From contig JAYGXS010000001.1 of NCBI GenBank assembly GCA_036362985.1, forward strand, positions 72,182,652-72,246,651: a stretch of DNA of 64,000 nt, read 5' to 3'. The translations under genes and the position numbers were made by a program. This document shows positions 54,416 to 64,000 of the stretch, in pieces. Below the pieces are notes generated by a model, which worked only from the letters and a program-made list of their open reading frames with translations, made no database searches and was not told the DNA's origin. Every line of letters begins with the position of its first letter. Position 1 is the first letter of the stretch. Source of the DNA: Ligula intestinalis (taxonomy: Eukaryota > Platyhelminthes > Cestoda > Diphyllobothriidea > Diphyllobothriidae).

Positions 54416-55990
54416 CGGTACGGCACTATCTATACAAAGTTAATTTTGAAAAAATAAAAATTCAAAAAAATAATTTGACAATATGTGCAAGTAGACGTAG
54501 AAAGTCGTAATAATGTCAGCAGAAATTGTCCTTTTGGGGCAACATTTAGCAATGTTTTGCAGGTAATTTTGAACTAAAAACGAAAACTTATGGCAGATAA
54601 AAAAAACTCTTACAGTGAAAATGGAGACAGTGTTCAACGGGCCTCCATGTTCAAAAAGTGTGCAAGAGAAAAAAGTGCTTAGGAAGATAGTAATAGAGCA
54701 GAAATAGGTGTGGGTGGTTTTATGAAGGTGAGTATTCAACGAAACTGCAGCATTTTAGACTGAGTACTTCCGCGTGGCTTCGTCTGATTCAGCGGTGGTT
54801 AATGGAAACATCTAGGTTCTCGGGGGACACGAGGCAGAGAGAATAGTTTCAAGCAGATCTCCTAAATTCCCAATGGTCCTTTCTCGGAGCCATGGAGAAA
54901 GCTGCTCGGAAAAATGAGGAGAATAGAAGGTTAATAGAATCAGTGTTAAGATAAATGTGCAGTCTCCGTTTGAAAGCAGACAGTCCAGTTAACGACCTAA
55001 TTTCGATTGGCAAGTTATTCCAAAGAAAGCTATATCTGGAAGCAAAAAACAAAGAGCGTTTACATGAGGAAGATGCAGGAGGGGGTATAACAAGTACCGA
55101 GTTTCTTAGGTTGTAGGGCCGGCTGACTGGGGTAATGACAGAAGTCCTGGGTAAATTTGTGCTATTATTAAGCCGAAAAGGAGACAAAAGCCTGCTTCCA
55201 ATCTCCTGACCCAAAGGAACCTTAGTTTCGTTAATTGACATCTATTTGAGTAGCAAGTATTAGAAGCTGTCGGATACAACAGTTTTCGTGTGAACTTTTT
55301 TTGAATTTGCTCAATTCTTGAACGGCTACCTTCATTCATGAGACCGAAAAAGGGGCAACAGTATTCTAAGATGGGAAGCACGAACATACGATAAAGTCTT
55401 AATTTCATTTCAGGAAGATAGAAATTATCAGAGATAAAGCCGCAAATCTGTGCGGCTTTGGCTGTAATTCTATCGGCATGAGGAGAAAGGTCTAATTTAT
55501 TGGTGTAGCTTAATCCTAGGTCCTTGATACTGGAACATTCAGTCATTGGGTAGCCTTGAAAAATAACAGTTTGTGGAAGCCTTTCAGGCTCAAAGCATAT
55601 GTATGGGCACTTAGAAGGTGAGAACTCCATCTGCCATGTTGAGCTCCACGCCGAAAGAGCGTGCAGATCAGAGTGAATTTGTTCTAGGCATCTCGCGGCC
55701 GTAGAGTTAGAGAAGGAGTAAACACACTTGAGATCATCTGCATAAATATAAGATTGGGAGTGTTTAACACTCAATGAGATATCATTTATGTACAGCAAGA
55801 AGAGCAGAGGACCTAGCACGGTACCTTGAAGGACACCACTCAAAATTGCGGTAGGAGTAGAGTATGAGGATCCTACTAAAACCTTTTGTTGTCGATTTGA
55901 AAGATAAGATCTGATGAAGTCAGTAAGAGGACTACGAAATCCGAAAGCCTCTTGTTTGGCTAGGAGCCTCCTGTGATGAACTTATCTTGG
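54416..55990 (-). mobile_element. 5'-truncated antisense CR1/Jockey-like element
   Basis: On the minus strand the RT begins near 55985 (HHRRLLAKQEAFGF, LTDFIRSYLSNRQQKV). It continues SGVLQGTVLGPLLFLLYIND and SYIYADDLKCVYSF (catalytic YADD) in frame 55843-55106, and finishes in another frame (55241-54849: TSVITPVSRPYNLRNS, SRYSFLWNNLPIEIRSL). One frameshift near 55130-55240 separates them. A 3' UTR of about 400 bp ends near 54416. Confidence 0.75.
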
Positions 55991-56066
55991 ATCTAATCAA
56001 GATACATTGATAAATAACAACACACGTCTAAACATGTCCATAAATAGCAATACCAGTCTTAACTAA

Positions 56067-56492
56067 ATGAACCAAAGTAGTAAACCAGTGTTAGATTATC
56101 TTTCCCGAACAAACCAGAATAGACCACCATTCCCAAACAGAATTGCATATCAAAACGAATATCCGTATTTAAATGCACACCCTCAAATGACACCTAATCC
56201 CTTCTCTCAACCCATGTATCCTAGCCCATACACAAGAAGACCACCGCACACCCAACCCTTTCAATATAACACACACACTCAAATCTCACCTCGCACAACA
56301 CAATGCCATCGAATTCCATCACTCTCATCACCAATTTTTCCCAATAATGCACAATTCGCTACAAATAGTCCAACACCACCATATTATCCACCAATCACAC
56401 AATTTCCGCGCATGAGCCCTCAACACAATCAACCAAGTAATAGGAATCCATTTTTTTACAACAGATTCCAGCTTTTGTATCCGACATCATGA
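56067..56492 (+). pseudogene. ORF1 C-terminal part, Pro/Asn/Gln-rich
   Basis: 141 codons rich in P, N, Q, Y and F (YLNAHPQMTPNPFSQPMYPS, YPPITQFPRMSPQHNQPSNR). It ends LYPTS with TGA overlapping the next ATG as ATGA (56489-56492). Low-complexity tails of this kind precede ORF2 in several CR1-like elements. Confidence 0.55.
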
Positions 56493-57169
56493 GTGTTGCT
56501 CTTATTAATGCTAGATCGATATTAAACAATGTTCCACGACTTAGGACTTTTATTGACACACACAATCCCAATATAGTCTTTTTAACAGAAACATGGGTAA
56601 ACGAATCAACCTCAAATGCTTCACTTTTTATAGCAAACTACACCTTCTATAGACAGGACCATGCTAATAAACGAGGAGGAGGTTGTATGATCTACATTAG
56701 ATCTACCATAGAACAGAGTGGCTTTGAGGTTCTTCAGGAGACGTTCAATGGCGAAGCGTGCTTCGCTATAATAACATCCAAGACCCTTAAAAGCATTCTA
56801 ATTGGATGTTTGTACACCCCTCCGGAATATGGTCATGATGACACTGGTCTTACAAATCTACTAGATATTCTATCAAATATCAAAACCGAATATAAGATAA
56901 TTGCAGGAGACTTAAACCGTCCAGAAATAAACTGGACAGAACTATCAGCCCCATCCAGACATGATGAATTATTATCATCAATTGTGTTTTATAACTGGAC
57001 GCAAATAATAGGCAAACCAACCAGGGGAAACAATATACTCGATGTTATTCTCACCAATGAAAGCTCGCCCTTATATACGCACTACGATGGGTTAACCTTT
57101 GATAGTGATCATAAGACAATAATAGCAGTGCTCCCTCTTAACATTAAAATAAGACCTGATCCTAGTTAG
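56489..57169 (+). CDS. ORF2 apurinic-type endonuclease domain of the CR1-like element
   Basis: 226 codons: SVALINARSILNNVPRLRTF, FLTETW (Glu of the active site), RGGGCMIYIRS, GCLYTPP, IIAGDLNRPEINW (Asp/Asn) and SDHKTIIAVLP (Asp-His). All catalytic motifs of the APE fold are present. The start ATG overlaps the ORF1 stop (ATGA). A TAG at 57167-57169 ends the frame where a linker to the RT is expected, so the full ORF2 is broken. Confidence 0.8.
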   Translation: MSVALINARSILNNVPRLRTFIDTHNPNIVFLTETWVNESTSNASLFIANYTFYRQDHANKRGGGCMIYIRSTIEQSGFEVLQETFNGEACFAIITSKTLKSILIGCLYTPPEYGHDDTGLTNLLDILSNIKTEYKIIAGDLNRPEINWTELSAPSRHDELLSSIVFYNWTQIIGKPTRGNNILDVILTNESSPLYTHYDGLTFDSDHKTIIAVLPLNIKIRPDPS

Positions 57170-57205
57170 ACTTCTATAAACCCCAAAAATCTTGACATTG
57201 AATCT

Positions 57206-57895
57206 ATGAATAACTACATTAGGTCATTGGATTGGAGCTCTTTCCTCCTAACAGCATCCCCTCTAGAAGCTGTAAACATATTATATACCACCCTTAATTT
57301 AATTCGAGATACCCTAATTGACGAGAGATCCCCATGTAAGAAATCACTAATCCCAAACTTCCTTTCCAAACGGCTAAAAAACTTTAAAAAAACTCCACGA
57401 CCCATGTATTAGTTATCTATCTACGCTCAGATGCATTACAGAGATTCACGAGTTAGCCCAGAACATTGAAACAAATAAGACGATAGCAGCAGAACATCGG
57501 GCAATCGAGTCCCCAGAAGGGACAGGAAGCAAATAAATAATCATCAAAAACAAGGCCCCCAAATCATGCTTGATGACCAAGGAATAGTAATAACAAATGA
57601 CAACCAAATAGCAGATCTTTTTAACTAGTATTTCTCAACCAACTATTCAGTCGAGGAAGAACCAATCCCCCAACCAACAGAAATGACGGCACTTTTATTA
57701 AAAGAGATATTGTTTAACGAAGAAACGGTAGAGAAAGCTATCCGCCAACTGTCCAATTCCACATCATATGGAACGGATAAAATCCCCCCTTGCATACAGA
57801 GACATATGACATATGCCCCAATACTTCTGTCCAACCTTTTCTCGTTACTGCAGTCTAATGGTACTTATCCAGAAATATGGAAAAAATCAGAATGT
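57206..57895 (+). pseudogene. ORF2 linker and RT start, truncated
   Basis: 57206-57412 (LDWSSFLLTASPLEAVNILY, LIPNFLSKRLKNF) is the linker. 57683-57895 has VEKAIRQLSNSTSYGTDKIP then LLSNLFSLLQSNGTYPEIWK, the RT finger motif, and breaks off before the palm. Confidence 0.65.
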
Positions 57896-58019
57896 AAATC
57901 TCAATCTCACTTAGATATTCGACAAACGAAAGGCCAAGTGCCTTCTGCCGATGCACTTGAATGACGATGATGCTTCGCAGCTGCCTCGACCCACCTCAGG
58001 CATCTGCAACGTCCCATCT

Positions 58020-59061
58020 TATTATCAAACGTGTGCCAATGGACAACGATTGTAATCTCCGTATCGAGCAGACCCATGCATACGGTCGATGCGATGTCAT
58101 CAGCTGATTTTTTCGCCTTCAAACTGACCGCGGCAAAGTATACCTCAGTTAAAGGACATGAGAGTTTTTCCAGACCCCAAGTATTCTTTCTATAAAACTG
58201 TAACACGTTCAATGTAAAGCTATTTTAGAAGTCAGGTTTTTTCACTTAAAACAAACTCCTTATTTCGCACAATATTGACCTAGCGAAAGACCAAAACAAA
58301 TACAATAGTCACTGCGAAGGAAGGGGTTTGGTTAGGTTCTTTCCTGCCTTCAAACGTGTGCCAATGGACAACGATTTTTATCTCCGTATCGAGCAAACCC
58401 ATGCATACGGTAGATGTGATGTCCTCAGCTAATGTTTTCGCCTTCAAACTGACCGCGGCTAAGTATACCTCAGTTAAAGTACATGAGAGTTTTTCCAGAC
58501 CCCAAGTATTCTTACTATAAAACTGTAATACATACAATGTATAGCTATTTTATTTCATGTTTTTCTAGAATTGTACCTTAGAAGTCAGGTTTTTTTCCAC
58601 TTAAAACAAACTCCTTATTTCGCACAATATTGACCTAGCGAAAGACCAAAACAAATACAATAGTCACTGCGAAAGAAGGGGTTTGGTTAGGTTTTTTCCT
58701 GCCTTCAAACGTGTGCCAATGGACAACGATTTTTATCTCCGTATCGAGCAGACCCATGCATACGGTAGATGTGATGTCCTCAGCTAATTTTTTCGCCTTC
58801 AAACTGACCGCGGCTAAGTATACCTCAGTTAAAGTACATGACAGTTTTTCCAGACCCCAAGTATTCTTACTATAAAACTGTAACACATACAATGTATAGC
58901 TATTTTTATTTCATGTTTTTCTAGAATTGTACCTTAGAAGTCAGGTTTTTTCCACTTAAAACAAACTCCTTATTTCGCACACTATTGACCTAGCAAAAGA
59001 CAAAAACAAATACAATAGTCACTGCGAAAGAAAGGGTTTGGTTAGGTTTTTTCCTGCCTTC
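58020..59061. repeat. Tandem array, ~355-bp units, about 3 copies
   Basis: Units start with CGCACAATATTGACCTAGCG at 58266, 58620 and 58975. A shorter, more diverged unit precedes (58020-58265) and a partial one ends the array at 59061. The block CAAACGTGTGCCAATGGACA recurs at 58026, 58352 and 58707. Each unit has a minus-strand open frame of 85 codons in the two full units (58537-58280 and 58892-58635), with almost identical peptides including TLTEVYLAAVSLKAK and STVCMGLLDTEIKIVVHWHT. The peptide is not recognised; whether it is coding is unknown. Confidence 0.8.
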
Positions 59062-60442
59062 CGGGGTTTTTGACGGTGCCAAAGATGTGCTTTACCAATA
59101 ACCCTCATTAGTATGAGTTTGTTATATTCTGACTAAATCATTAATGGCTGCACAGATCGCAATTTCATCAAAGAAGGGGCTGTGGTTGTTGTCCTACGTT
59201 AGGCTAGGTGAACTAGATTGTACATCCCTTAAGTTAAATTTGGCAACCTTGTTGTGAGAGGAAGTCTACGCCTAAAATCACACCCCCAAGCGGAATAAGG
59301 CAATAAAATGAAGATGTTTGGGACTGCATCGTGAAGGAGGGCAGTATTATTTATTTTTCTTGTAAATGCTTGCGTGTTAGCACATTTCGCAACCGTAGTG
59401 TATCTTTAAATATTTGAATGTGGATAAGGATCAGACAAACGTTCGTCCCACTATTTATTTTTAGCGTCTTTTGTTTGCTAATGAGAGGAAAGCTCTACAA
59501 TCCATAGGGGGTCAACCCCGACGAATAAAAAGCTAACTTTCCCAAAGATTTTGTGTTCAGCTTTCTTAGAGAGCGAAAAAAAAAACTAGTTCACTTATAT
59601 CGTGGAAAACAGTTTAAACAGAATTGGCCTTTTTTCCCTGCGATAAAATTCTTTTATAAAATGCAACCTTTGAGGTGAACCCACAGGAGCAAGTGACATT
59701 GAGCGGTCGGACATTTATGTCTGCTTTCACATCCCTCTGTAGAAACAAGTTCGATTTTCCCACATTGCTGCGAACCGAGTGTGGATATTTTTCCTTTAAA
59801 GCGTTTATCAACGATGAGGAAAGTTGTTTCATATTAAAACATAATATTGCTTTAGCTGAAATCGAGTGCAAATTGAGCCCGATTGCGCAAGACCATTGGG
59901 TCCAAGTAAAAATCGACTAGAAAAGGAAAGCGAGAACGATGCACAAGTATCTAACCCAGACGCAGACTAGCTCTCCTTCAGGCCCTTTGTGCAGATTTAT
60001 TCCTTAGAAATGTAGATTAATTTCTATTTTATGCACCCAGAGGTCAAAATAAAAAATAGCACAGTTAGACTAATGACAATATACATGATGGTGGTCCATG
60101 TAAATCGGCAGATATTAGCCTAATTTAGTGTGCTCGGGATTTGGTATCCTACATCTGCAACTCTAAGCAGAATAATACTAATTTCTTTAAATGTTTGTGT
60201 CTGCTTGGACTGCTTGGCTTCATTTTCTCCTTATAACAAAAAAAAATTTATGCATATCGTTTAAGTGCCTATCCTGGCTTTAAAATGCAGACAAATATAG
60301 GTATGCTTGCATTTGAAAAAATTAAACTTTGATTTGGGCTTTGAGATTACAGTTTACCTTAAGAGTCTGGACAACGTGGACTCATTTGTGAAATTGAAAA
60401 GATTTATTAATTTGGTTTTTGTGTGTGCAATTAGCAAAGCTC
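59062..60442. other. Upstream region of eIF2B-beta, no gene seen
   Basis: Overlapping frames on both strands at 59614-59920 have no recognised domain. The region should hold the promoter and 5' UTR of the gene starting at 60443, but no element can be named. Confidence 0.4.
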
Positions 60443-63400
60443 ATGGTTCCGATTGGTGGCTACCTTGATCAGATTTATTCTATTCCCAGTCGTCATGCGT
60501 GAGTTTCTGATAAAATAATATTTTTTTGTTCTAAGGCAATCTGACCTTTCCAAAACTATCGCCGTATTGAAACACCTAAGCGAATGCGTGAAACATGGAA
60601 AGTGGGATAATGCAAGGTGCGTGTAGTGCATGTGACTGAAGGTTTAGGGAGCTTATTGACCTAGCTAGTACGGTCGGGAGGGCCTTACTGTCCCGTTCAT
60701 CGGAGGAAACGGTGGTACACAATACCGTGCTGCGATTTCTCAAGTTAATCCGTGAAGAATCCCTAAAGTAAATGCATTATAGACCTAGGTCTAACCTGCT
60801 GACAGACTTCATCCTGGGAGGACGAACGAACGGGATGAGCTACAATTGGTTTTTATTTTATGTCTACTGATCATTCATATAGAATCTTTTGTCAGATTTG
60901 AGCTCTTTTGACTGGTCCAAAATCATGAGGAGTGATGTCATCGAGCCTCTAACCACCGCACTCGATGATCTTGAACTGGAAATAAACTCTTACATGGACT
61001 ACATCTCAGGACTTTCTCTGAACTTTATTCATTCCGATGAGTTGATATTAACCGTCGGGAAGTCAAACACTGTCTACAACTTTTTGAAGGTTCATCTATT
61101 TTCATTATCGAGTTCGGCGACCTAGTATGCTGCTAAGAAAAACCGTCAATTTCGCGTGATAGTTTGTGAAGGATTCCCAGATAATCAGGTTTTTACTTTT
61201 ACTTAATCGAACTTCTTAGGGCCACCGAATGGCTGAAGACTTGTCAGCGGACGGTATTTCGGTTATCTTGGTACCGGACAGTCATGTCTTTGGACTGATG
61301 GCACGTGTGAATAAGGTACGATAGTTTCTTATTACTGTTCTTTCAGGTTATCCTGGGTTGCAGCGCTGTATATCCCGATGGATCACTGAAGGCTCAGAGT
61401 GGGACATTCGGCGCTATGCTAGCAGCAAAACATTTTTCTATTCCGGTATGCCTGTTTCAGAAGGCGTTCACAGTTTCTATTACTATCGCATGTTTTTAAG
61501 AACTATGTTTTGTTAAACGCCATTTTCAATTAATTTAGGGTCGCATATATCGTCGTTAGACGTACTCGTGGTCTCCATATTCTGTGGTTTAGCATGTCTG
61601 CCTATCGTGACTCCATTTCGGCGACTCGCACTAGAATTTGCTGCATATAGCTGATAACTCCTTTGACTTAACCGTCATTATTACTGTCTAGGACTGCCTC
61701 TCCCTGAGTGATGAATTCTTGACTGTTTTGAGTTATTTTGGGAGTTGGTCACACCTGTGCCAGATAAGGTAATTCCTTTAGATTTGAAAAAAGGTGCTTA
61801 GACAAGGATGCGAAAGATGAAGAACTCCTTCAATAATTTTCATCTCCCTTTTTAGAATAGCCTGAGACAGTCGCGGTGTCATACCTTCATGTATTAACTG
61901 TTTTATCCAAGATAAAACCACTCACTCTGATGTGAGCTGGTAGAAATTTTTCCAGCCTTCGGTGCTTATATTTTATCATCCACAATCATAGTAGGAAATT
62001 ACTTAGATTGATGACCGGTAAAATCTAATATTTATGAGGATTTTATCAAGTGGACTCATCGGTTAACAACCACTTGGCAATACCAGAATCGATATTTGTT
62101 CGTTCGTGATGTGGGTGTATTGCTTCACTGATCTGATTTCAGGCAGAAAACTGTTCATTTATTTAAGCTGGCACTTAATAATCGTAATAGATATCTTCCG
62201 TTAAAGAACTGCTTCTGCTATTAGTTCAGAACGTATGACAGGTGGAATCAAGGCACTGCAAGACCAAGGGAGTGGACAATTGTTGGCTACTGATTGCCAT
62301 GGCAAAAGCTGAGAACGTATCTAAGTGCTAACATTTTTTCAGCCGGGAAAAATGCTGCTGTGATGAGGACCATTACAATACGTGCCTGTTCATTTAAGCC
62401 ACTGACTCGGTTGTGTCCTGCTGCCCATCCAGTTTAGCTTCTGAGGGAACTCTACATATAATTGCTCACCGCCGGGTCGAACGCAGATTAGTCTGTCGAT
62501 GCATTCACGCTTTGCTTTTAACCAAGATTAGTTTGGTTTAGTTCTTACACGGCGGAAAAAAATAGGCAACGTCTCAAGTTGACGGTACCTGCTACATCAA
62601 TTTTGAGGCAATAGTTTTCGTTAAGTGACTTATCCCACTCCCCATGGATTGGTAAAACGATGGTCTGTCTCAAGTCGGTGGCTACGTTGCCACCTCATGT
62701 TTCATAAAACTAGAATATCAGTTTTGCCTTGTAAGACTAGTGTACTTCCTCATAGGCGTAATCGGATCATGCCTTACTACCGCACAATATTAGTATTGCT
62801 TCGATCATTTCAACCAGTTAGAGAGAGGGCCGCACGACATTGCCGAGTTATTCTGCCGGCCACCCACGTTCTGTCTCTGCCTGCATTTTGAGGGCTATTT
62901 ATCGTAGAAATTTCATCTTCTGTTAAACTTTCCAGCTTCAATTTTACTGCCATGCCTACACGGAACCATATTCCGCATACTATCTGTGCTGTTGTCTTAC
63001 TTGTCTGGTATTATTTTGTTCGTTGACTTGGGAGATTCTACTTACGACTTTAGAACACTCCTAGCAATGTTATTGATACACTTATACATAAGCTAATTTT
63101 TATCCAATTACTTTTGGCCTCCCATCTGTTTCTAGACCTATGTGTGCCTTCCCCCGTACAAAATCTCTCCCATCAACTTCAATCTGGTCTCCGTCTCCTC
63201 CTCCAACGCGAAATTGACTAACTGTTTGGCGAAGTGTACGCCGGCCGCTTTGACTACCTCCCTGGTCACCTCCGACCTGTCTGTGGAGTGGTTAGATGCA
63301 CCATCGCGCCTGCTGCCGACGGACCTCATAGAGAGGACCGACAAAGCCTGTGAGACACAGTCAAAACTGCCGACACCTACTGTTTGGATGCCTAAGTGGG

Positions 63401-63537
63401 ACTTTATCCCACCCGGTTTGACAAGTCTTTTTCTCACTACTGCAGGTGGCCAAGCGCCTTCCTATCTTTATGCTATGGTGCGAGAACTGTTCCATCCCGA
63501 AGATATCACTGAATCCATGAAATGGGTTCAAGGTTGA
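60443..63537 (+). CDS. EIF2B2: Translation initiation factor eIF2B subunit beta
   Basis: Regulatory subunit of eIF2B, the cytosolic GDP/GTP exchange factor for eIF2. Exons: 60443-60498, 60536-60616, 60648-60767, 60806-60848, 60883-61089, 61126-61188, 61220-61315, 61347-61445, 63136-63537; total 1167 nt, 388 aa (human about 351), all phases agreeing. Start MVPIGGYLDQIYS. Family blocks in order: KWDNARELIDL, SSEETVVHNTVLRFLKLIRE, DVIEPLTTALDDLELEI, IHSDELILTVGKSNTVYNFL, FRVIVCEGFPDNQ, GHRMAEDLSADGISV, SHVFGLMARVNKVILG, GSLKAQSGTFGAMLAAKHF and the C-terminal GGQAPSYLYAMVRELFHPED. The introns are 37, 31, 38, 34, 36, 31 and 31 nt, then 1690 nt. The 43-nt exon 4 (LHPGRTNERDELQL) was placed by phase and similarity and is the least certain exon. 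No stop or frameshift seen. Confidence 0.92.
61446..63135 (+). other. eIF2B-beta intron 8 (1690 nt)
   Basis: Donor CCG|GTATGC, acceptor CTGTTTCTAG. The frame at 62625-62891 has no recognised domain; I see no nested gene. Confidence 0.8.
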
Positions 63538-63672
63538 TTTGAATCGCCGTGATACAATTTCCATTGTCATTTGTCCTTTTTGTTTGGTTGGCTCTGGCAT
63601 CCTAAAGCTGTCTATGTTTTCTACTGGGGTCTCGTCTAATTAGACTGCAAATAACCCGGGGTATTCTTGTAG

Positions 63673-63921
63673 TTAAGAAAAACTAAATGAACTGCAAGAG
63701 ATATAAGTGAATTGAGATACAGCTTGGATGCCTGAGAAGTCGCCACTGATCGTGATGCAAAGATTCTTCGATAATATTTGGATTTCAAACCCATGCGGAA
63801 CAACTGACGTAATGTTCGCAGCGCAAAGCTGTGTAAAATGCGACAGGAACTGATGATTATTTCTTACAGTATTTGCTTCTAAACCCCGAGAGTTTGCGGA
63901 TATTCCGTCTTTGAAGTCCAT
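63673..63921 (-). CDS. Candidate small gene convergent with eIF2B-beta, possible 39-nt intron
   Basis: From the ATG at 63921 (an in-frame TGA lies upstream) the minus strand encodes MDFKDGISANSRGLEANT. Then GTAAGAAATA...TTTTACACAG looks like a 39-nt micro-intron of the type seen in the other genes. Then LCAANITSVVPHGFEIQILS, KNLCITISGDFSGIQAVSQF and a Ser/Phe-rich end to TAA. The intron is a multiple of three without a stop, so the unspliced frame (82 codons) is also open. About 69 aa if spliced. No family recognised. It ends 136 bp from the eIF2B-beta stop, tail to tail. Confidence 0.3.
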   Translation of the reverse strand: MDFKDGISANSRGLEANTVRNNHQFLSHFTQLCAANITSVVPHGFEIQILSKNLCITISGDFSGIQAVSQFTYISCSSFSFS

Positions 63922-63990
63922 TCCTGATCGTCATTTCCTACTGCAGAAACCAAAGGTACCAAAATTTAAAAGCTGAGCTTCGAAATTTAC

Positions 63991-64000
63991 CCCCCCCCCC
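63991..64000 (+). repeat. Terminal poly-C run
   Basis: Ten C's close the window. Similar C and G homopolymers at 24149, 26957 and 27099 are either real tracts or assembly-prone sites. Confidence 0.6.

Larger units (their letters stand above)
52426..57895 (+). mobile_element. CR1-like non-LTR element, interrupted by two other retroelement fragments
   Basis: Host element pieces in order: ORF1 start (52426-52734), ORF1 middle (about 53933-54415), ORF1 end (56067-56492), ORF2 endonuclease (56489-57169), ORF2 RT start (57206-57895). Two insertions split ORF1: a sense 5'-truncated RT fragment (about 52735-53932) and an antisense one (about 54416-55990). The 3' half of ORF2 is lost where the tandem array begins near 57900. 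Boundaries read from where coding identity changes. Confidence 0.7.

Noticed and set aside
59614..59920. Opposed frames of 81 and 85 codons upstream of eIF2B-beta
   Set aside because: Neither has recognised motifs; at most one could be real and no exon borders support either.
60896..60896. Exon 5 of eIF2B-beta starting at 60896 (after TTTTGTCAG)
   Set aside because: It breaks phase with the preceding exons. Starting at 60883 after CATATAG and adding the 43-nt exon 60806-60848 restores the frame and the similarity.

Overview
The window reads as flatworm (platyhelminth) nuclear DNA, most likely a tapeworm with a large, repeat-rich genome such as a diphyllobothriid; the species is inference. 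Three things point there. Conserved host genes are split by micro-introns of 31-39 nt with long introns confined to the 3' half of the gene. The repeat content mixes CR1/Jockey-like, RTE-like, Ty3/gypsy, Merlin and Tc1/mariner elements. Degenerate GGTTAG-like tracts also occur. There are no bacterial operons, CRISPR arrays or phage genes.

Host genes. (1) The 3' half of a type II inositol polyphosphate 5-phosphatase with a C-terminal SKICH domain (INPP5K/INPP5J-like) lies on + with exons 12212-12546 and 24171-24862. A probable short last exon sits at 25793-25822. (2) Orphan exon-like blocks lie at 29012-29116, 29817-30086 and 31881-32021 on +. (3) A complete CPSF6 (CFIm68) homologue lies on - at 34312-38486, seven exons and 554 aa by my splice model. 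Fragments of an unidentified same-strand gene sit directly upstream. (4) A complete eIF2B-beta gene lies on + at 60443-63537, nine exons and 388 aa by my model. A small candidate gene on - (63673-63921) converges on it.

Mobile DNA. 0.6-7.3 kb holds nested inverted-repeat elements, one carrying a palindromic insert with hammerhead-ribozyme-like cores. 13.9-17.8 kb, inside the 11.6 kb phosphatase intron, is a long non-LTR retrotransposon. It has one open 1126-aa ORF beginning with a 2A-like leader, then a PHD-like finger, endonuclease and reverse transcriptase. 39-52 kb is a transposon graveyard: an old gypsy element seems to have been split by about 10 kb of later arrivals (minisatellite, RTE-like remnant, Merlin, mariner, and a second gypsy element with LTRs, a 5-bp target duplication, primer-binding site and polypurine tract, but broken genes). 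52.4-57.9 kb is a CR1-like element with overlapping ORF1/ORF2 (ATGA), interrupted by two other truncated non-LTR copies. 58.0-59.06 kb is a tandem array of about 355-bp units.

The rest (about 7.3-10.4, 18.1-24.2, 25.8-29.0, 59.1-60.4 kb and smaller gaps) shows no gene I can support. All gene models come from reading the sequence alone: conserved residues, splice sites and phase agreement. No alignment or database search was run.
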